Positions 21,282 through 24,256 of a DNA stretch of 24,256 nt are shown here, piece after piece (position 1 is the first letter of the stretch; every line of letters begins with the position of its first letter). Position numbers and translations under genes: made by a program. Source of the DNA: a virus; the IMG/VR virus record IMGVR_UViG_3300024323_000020, positions 1 to 24,256 of that record. The stretch is one strand, 5' to 3'. The notes beneath the pieces were generated by a model. The model was not told the DNA's origin and did no database searches. It was given only the letters and a program-made list of their open reading frames with translations.

Positions 21282-21560
21282 ATGAAGCCGCTCGCCATCC
21301 GCGCCGGCCATCTGATATTCGAGCATGTGCAGCCTGACGGCCTCGGTGGAGAGCCTACGATCGACAACTGCAAATGCTACTGCGATGTCTGCGCGGACAA
21401 GAAGACAGTTGAGGAAGACAATCCGCGCATGGCCAAGGCCGACAGAGTACTGAAGCGCTCCTATGGCCTGATGCCGACGAAACGGCCGATTGCATCACGA
21501 GGCTTTTCCAGGCGCCAGCGCACCCATGCGGGACGGCCGCCGGTTCAACGTTTTAGCTAA
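21282..21560 (+). CDS. HNH-like protein, shortened and lacking the last histidine
   Basis: The start at 21282 lies one base after the bet stop; the longer frame is noise inside bet. Residues 11-42 (LIFEHVQPDGLGGEPTIDNC, then CYCDVCADKKT) follow the HNH pattern: first His15 after an acidic residue, LGG, Asn29, and CxxC. Where HNH nucleases have CH before the KT, this protein has CA (Ala38), and the usual N-terminal CxxC part is absent. The rest (ADRVLKRSYGLMPTK, then RGFSRRQRTHAGRPP) is the basic tail of such phage HNH proteins. It may be a non-cleaving DNA-binding remnant. Confidence 0.65.
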   Translation: MKPLAIRAGHLIFEHVQPDGLGGEPTIDNCKCYCDVCADKKTVEEDNPRMAKADRVLKRSYGLMPTKRPIASRGFSRRQRTHAGRPPVQRFS

Positions 21561-21576
21561 TGGGAAATAAAGGAAA

Positions 21577-21765
21577 ATGAGAAAACCACGACTTCATAAG
21601 CGGATGTACGCCGTATCTAAGGAAGGAACCGGCATCATCGCAGGCACGATGGCCTACTCCCGGAAAGCCGCTATCGAGCACTTCACGCCGCACTGCAATT
21701 GGGAAATGTACAAGCGAGCAGGATACCGAACCGTGCTGGCGCGGGTCGAGATCATTATTCGATAA
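21577..21765 (+). CDS. small basic hypothetical protein (62 aa)
   Basis: AAAGGAAA directly precedes the ATG. The product is basic, beginning RKPRLHKRMYAVSKEGTG, with a helical SRKAAIEHF and a C-terminal strand (RTVLARVEIIIR). There is no cysteine pair or membrane segment. It is unlinked by overlap to its neighbours. No family recognised. Confidence 0.6.
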   Translation: MRKPRLHKRMYAVSKEGTGIIAGTMAYSRKAAIEHFTPHCNWEMYKRAGYRTVLARVEIIIR

Positions 21766-21781
21766 TTGGGAATCAACGCAC

Positions 21782-22150
21782 ATGACACGCGGCGAACGAA
21801 TACTAGAAGCGATCGAGGACGAGGTTCTCCAACGCCTCAACCCATCTGGTGATGACTGCCCAGAGTGCGGCGGCGATGGTTACACATATGATTGTTTCGA
21901 GGAATTTGCTTGCATCGATCCGGAATCGGGATGCGCCGACTGCGCTCGTCGCTGTCTCTGGTGTGCAGAGCTGAAGCGCGACCGTCTGAAGGGCGTCCGT
22001 GAGGCCGTGATTGAGGCGAATGACGTCGATGTTGCTACTGCTTGGCTGAAGCAGATCGGCCGGTGGCGCGACGGTATCACCGAAGATCAGATCAGGGCTG
22101 AGCTTGTCAAAGCCCAAAGCAGCGTTAATGCCCCGGCAGGGAAAGGTTGA
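21782..22150 (+). CDS. zinc-ribbon phage protein (122 aa)
   Basis: Residues 26-61 contain CPECGGDGYTYDC, then FACIDPESGCADCARRC and LWC, at least eight cysteines with a CxxCGGxGY start like the DnaJ zinc-finger repeat. Two zinc sites are possible. The rest is helical (RLKGVREAVIEANDVDVATA, AWLKQIGRWRD). It resembles small phage zinc proteins of unknown role, and might hold a protein or nucleic acid. It is not coupled by overlap to its neighbours. Confidence 0.7.
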   Translation: MTRGERILEAIEDEVLQRLNPSGDDCPECGGDGYTYDCFEEFACIDPESGCADCARRCLWCAELKRDRLKGVREAVIEANDVDVATAWLKQIGRWRDGITEDQIRAELVKAQSSVNAPAGKG

Positions 22151-22153
22151 GCC

Positions 22154-22546
22154 ATGAGCAAGTTGGACCCGTTGGAAATGCTACTCGACGCGGCGAGGTT
22201 CATTGAACGCGACAAGCCAGAATGGGCCAAGGCTGCACGCGAATCCGTCGCCGCCATCCGCGCTCAGTCCGACGTGCGGGCCCCCGCTCCTCATCAGGGC
22301 GAGCCGGTCGCGTGGCGGTGGAAATTCCATGGGCAGTGGTTCGTCAGCGTTTACCCTGCACCTAACAAACACCCATGTGAACCACTCTACGCCGGCCTGC
22401 CACCATCTGCCGCCATCGCCGAGGACTGCGCCAAGATCGCTGAGGGGCATGTCGGTGCGGCCAACGATCCGAACTACGACGAAGCATGCCGCGACATCGC
22501 GAAGGCGATCAGGGACACGCATATCGTTGAAGGAGTGGGGAAATGA
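22154..22546 (+). CDS. hypothetical early protein (130 aa)
   Basis: The first 40 residues form helices (LEMLLDAARFIERD, KAARESVAAIRA). GEPVAWRWKFHGQWFVSVYP and EPLYAGLPP follow, a pattern familiar from Ea22-like and other accessory phage proteins where a short aromatic beta-unit precedes EPLY. The end is helical. The stop overlaps the next ATG as ATGA. The exact function is unknown. Confidence 0.65.
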   Translation: MSKLDPLEMLLDAARFIERDKPEWAKAARESVAAIRAQSDVRAPAPHQGEPVAWRWKFHGQWFVSVYPAPNKHPCEPLYAGLPPSAAIAEDCAKIAEGHVGAANDPNYDEACRDIAKAIRDTHIVEGVGK

Positions 22547-22938
22547 TAGACCCTGCGCTGCGCCATTCGTGCGAATGCACGCTCTGCCAGGAGAAAACCG
22601 ACGAAATCGATCGTCTACGGAAAATCGCAATCGAGCGCATGGACCTGTTCAAACAGGCTGCGAACAACGTTGAGCAATTGGATGCTGAGGTAGCCAGTCT
22701 CCGCGCCCAGCTTACCGGATGCGGAGGCGACGTGAAGGCATGCACGTCTGACGTGCCGTGCGCTTTTGGCGCGCTGGCCCAGATCGAGAACCTCCGCGCC
22801 CAGCTTGCGAGCGCGCGGAAGGCGCTGGCATGGATCAAGGCCAACAAAGGCGCACATCCCGGCAACATCGTCGCAGTGATCGAAGAATGCGAGCGCGAGG
22901 TCGGATGTTCCTTGACTGACGAGAAAGGCACATCATGA
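22543..22938 (+). CDS. coiled-coil hypothetical protein (131 aa)
   Basis: The N-terminus has CECTLCQEK, a possible half zinc site. Two helical, heptad-like segments follow, one with NNVEQLDAEVASLRAQL and the other with ALAQIENLRAQLASARKAL, interrupted by a Cys-rich turn (GCGGDVKACTSDVPCAF). Both suit a coiled coil and dimer formation. ATGA overlaps at both ends. No family recognised. Confidence 0.65.
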   Translation: MIDPALRHSCECTLCQEKTDEIDRLRKIAIERMDLFKQAANNVEQLDAEVASLRAQLTGCGGDVKACTSDVPCAFGALAQIENLRAQLASARKALAWIKANKGAHPGNIVAVIEECEREVGCSLTDEKGTS

Positions 22939-23126
22939 AACCGGCCCGAGACGACGATATCCCGAAGGCGACTCACGAAGGCACCGCCACTTTGTTCGGT
23001 GTCAAGGTCCGAACGTTTCGCCTGGATGATGGCCGATCGGTAATCCATGCCGATGACTTCCATAAGCTGCTCGATGCGATGTTCGATCCAGCGTTGTCTT
23101 CTGCTTACCGAAAGGACGAGACATGA
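22935..23126 (+). CDS. hypothetical protein (63 aa)
   Basis: ATGA-coupled at both ends. The product has a strand hairpin (TATLFGVKVRTFRLDDGRSV) and a helix (DDFHKLLDAMF). The pattern fits a small beta-alpha domain often seen in phage accessory genes. Function unknown. Confidence 0.6.
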   Translation: MKPARDDDIPKATHEGTATLFGVKVRTFRLDDGRSVIHADDFHKLLDAMFDPALSSAYRKDET

Positions 23127-23365
23127 CTTTATCGCCAGAGCAGATTGATCAACTCCGTAGCGTGCTCATCCGAGTTTCTGATTTGCCATATTTCAAGAAT
23201 GATCTTGTCGCGGAAATCGTTCATGATGCGAGACTTGCTCTGGTAATCTTGACACCACACCCCATAACGGGAGCTGAAATACGAGCATATCAAGAAGAGC
23301 ATCAGGTGGGTTTCTACGACGCGAAGGCAGCATTAAAGACCGCAGACCGCGAGGGTTCAAAGTGA
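23123..23365 (+). CDS. hypothetical protein with UBA/EF-Ts-like helices
   Basis: The 80-residue protein ends in EIRAYQEEHQVGFYDAKAAL, followed by KTADREG. This resembles the N-terminal UBA-like fold of elongation factor Ts, where E-[LI]-R-x6-G-[LFV]-x2-[AC]-K-x-AL-x2-[AT]-[DN] is typical; a few uncharacterised phage proteins share it. The first half is helical (LSPEQIDQLRSVLIRV). ATGA and GTGA overlaps flank it. A role in binding a host protein is only suggested. Confidence 0.55.
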   Translation: MTLSPEQIDQLRSVLIRVSDLPYFKNDLVAEIVHDARLALVILTPHPITGAEIRAYQEEHQVGFYDAKAALKTADREGSK

Positions 23366-23550
23366 CGGACTGGCAACCGATTGAGACCGCACCGAAGGAT
23401 GGAACGTGGGTCAAAGTTCGTGGGCACGACTATGGAGACCGCGCGCGCAAGCGACACCATGCGATTGCCTTCTACGAAAATGACGTCTGGCACGAGGTAG
23501 GAAGCGAAGGCAGCATCCTCTATTACCTCGACGGGTGGAAGCCGCTGTAG
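23362..23550 (+). CDS. DUF551-like protein (GTG start)
   Basis: The start GTG overlaps the preceding stop as GTGA. The product opens WQPIETAPKDGTWVKVRG, the signature of DUF551 and related small phage proteins, and ends FYENDVWHEVG, then YYLDGWKPL, matching the aromatic end of that family. It is complete at 62 residues. Function of DUF551 is unknown. Confidence 0.78.
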   Translation: MTDWQPIETAPKDGTWVKVRGHDYGDRARKRHHAIAFYENDVWHEVGSEGSILYYLDGWKPL

Positions 23551-23577
23551 CGTTTCACACCACTTAAGGAAAACACG

Positions 23578-23787
23578 ATGCCAGACCCATACGCCAATGG
23601 TGCCGAGGATTACGCCGAAAGTCTCGGAAAGCCATCTGAGTTGGAAATACGGATAGCCAAACACCTCTGGCACCGCTTTGGCAATTCGAGCGTCGAGGAA
23701 TGGGAAAACGAAACCCACAAGGCCGATTACATTGACGCTGCAGTATCAGTTCTTTACACGGCGCACCGAGCATGGAGGAAACCGTGA
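23578..23787 (+). CDS. hypothetical protein (69 aa)
   Basis: AAGGAAAACACG precedes the ATG. The product is acidic in its first half and then helical (LEIRIAKHLWHRFG, DYIDAAVSVLYTAH). It lacks membrane or metal motifs. Its stop overlaps the next GTG as GTGA. No family is recognised. Confidence 0.6.
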   Translation: MPDPYANGAEDYAESLGKPSELEIRIAKHLWHRFGNSSVEEWENETHKADYIDAAVSVLYTAHRAWRKP

Positions 23788-24188
23788 GCAAAATAACAGT
23801 CACCGTTTCCGGCGAAACAGGCTCCGGTAAATCAGCCATCGTCGGAGAGATCGAGATCGCGTTAAAAGCCATCGGCGTCCCGGTGACTGTCGCCGAACGC
23901 GATACGATGGTTGTCGCTGACTATCAGTATTGGATCAACCTCTACAAGCCAGAGGTGACGATTGTCGAGCATAACATTCCGGTCGCGGCACACCCCACGG
24001 AAGGAGGAAAATGCTACTCTCCCGAAGTTCCTTCATGGGTCGATGCAGCAGCCTTACAGGCCGCTCGTGAAATAGCCGCTTTGGCTGGACCTGTTCCAGC
24101 GTATCAGAAAATTGCAGCCATTCAGACCATCGTAGCGCGCGAAATGATGCGCGCTCGGCGAGGCGGCCGACATCCGCAATCTCGGTGA
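23784..24188 (+). CDS. P-loop NTPase-like protein
   Basis: A GTG overlapping the previous stop as GTGA starts a 134-residue product. Residues 10-17 (GETGSGKS) form a Walker A loop after a beta strand (KITVTVS); the following helix (AIVGEIEIALKAIG) and strand (TIVEHN) complete a short P-loop core. Small proteins with a similar start occur in other phages, with unknown substrate. The last 7 residues are Arg-rich and a more coding-like frame continues to the right edge, so the C-terminus may be altered. No catalytic acidic residue is certain. Confidence 0.65.
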   Translation: MSKITVTVSGETGSGKSAIVGEIEIALKAIGVPVTVAERDTMVVADYQYWINLYKPEVTIVEHNIPVAAHPTEGGKCYSPEVPSWVDAAALQAAREIAALAGPVPAYQKIAAIQTIVAREMMRARRGGRHPQSR

Positions 24189-24256
24189 CGTGAAGTGGAT
24201 CGCAACGGAGGATACTAGCAGATCGGGCAAGCAAAGCGGTTTGGATTGGTCCTGTT

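Noticed and set aside
1-24256. CRISPR arrays, tRNA genes, insertion sequences and attachment sites.
   Set aside because: No regularly spaced repeats, cloverleaf-like sequence, transposase or integrase gene was seen on reading both strands.

Overview
The window looks like most of a tailed-phage or prophage genome from an alphaproteobacterial (probably Hyphomicrobiales/Rhizobiales) host. The support is high GC, gene content typical of rhizobial phages (large P22-like portal, HK97-type capsid, Bet annealase, Gp157, RusA, DUF7694-like and DUF551-like proteins), and end-to-end small genes joined by ATGA, GTGA or TGATG overlaps. No tRNA, rRNA, CRISPR array, insertion sequence or integrase was seen, so lifestyle and the edges of the element cannot be decided here. 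Family names come from recognising motifs by eye; no database search was run.

There are two divergent arms separated by about 110 bases at 18383-18491. The left arm (18382 down to 1) is a nearly unbroken leftward gene string. It starts with a small XRE-type repressor (Cro/CI-like), then hypothetical and DUF7694-like genes, a RusA-like resolvase, a protein carrying only the DnaA DNA-binding domain, a run of very small genes, a terminase pair, a structural gene, portal, a tiny gene, a zinc protein, an Acb2/Tad1-like small protein, a structural protein, a fibre-like protein, a transglutaminase-like protein with a putative signal peptide, a proline-rich protein, two small genes, scaffold, major capsid, a likely decoration protein, a GT8-like glycosyltransferase, and a methyltransferase cut by the left edge. 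The right arm (18492 to 24188) is a rightward early operon of 18 mostly tiny genes around a recombination module (Gp157 - Bet - HNH-like remnant).

The left arm would copy, package and build the virion head. The right arm supplies recombination and many small accessory proteins. Lysis genes, a tail tube, tape measure and receptor-binding genes are not recognisable and probably lie beyond the left edge.

The best candidates for new biology are the Acb2/Tad1-like putative signal-nucleotide sponge (7895-8116), the Cys-His-Asp transglutaminase-like protein (5379-6311), the DnaA domain-IV-only protein (15618-16166), and the shortened HNH-like protein lacking its last histidine next to Bet (21282-21560). 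Several small genes in 14978-16349 show broken or competing frames.
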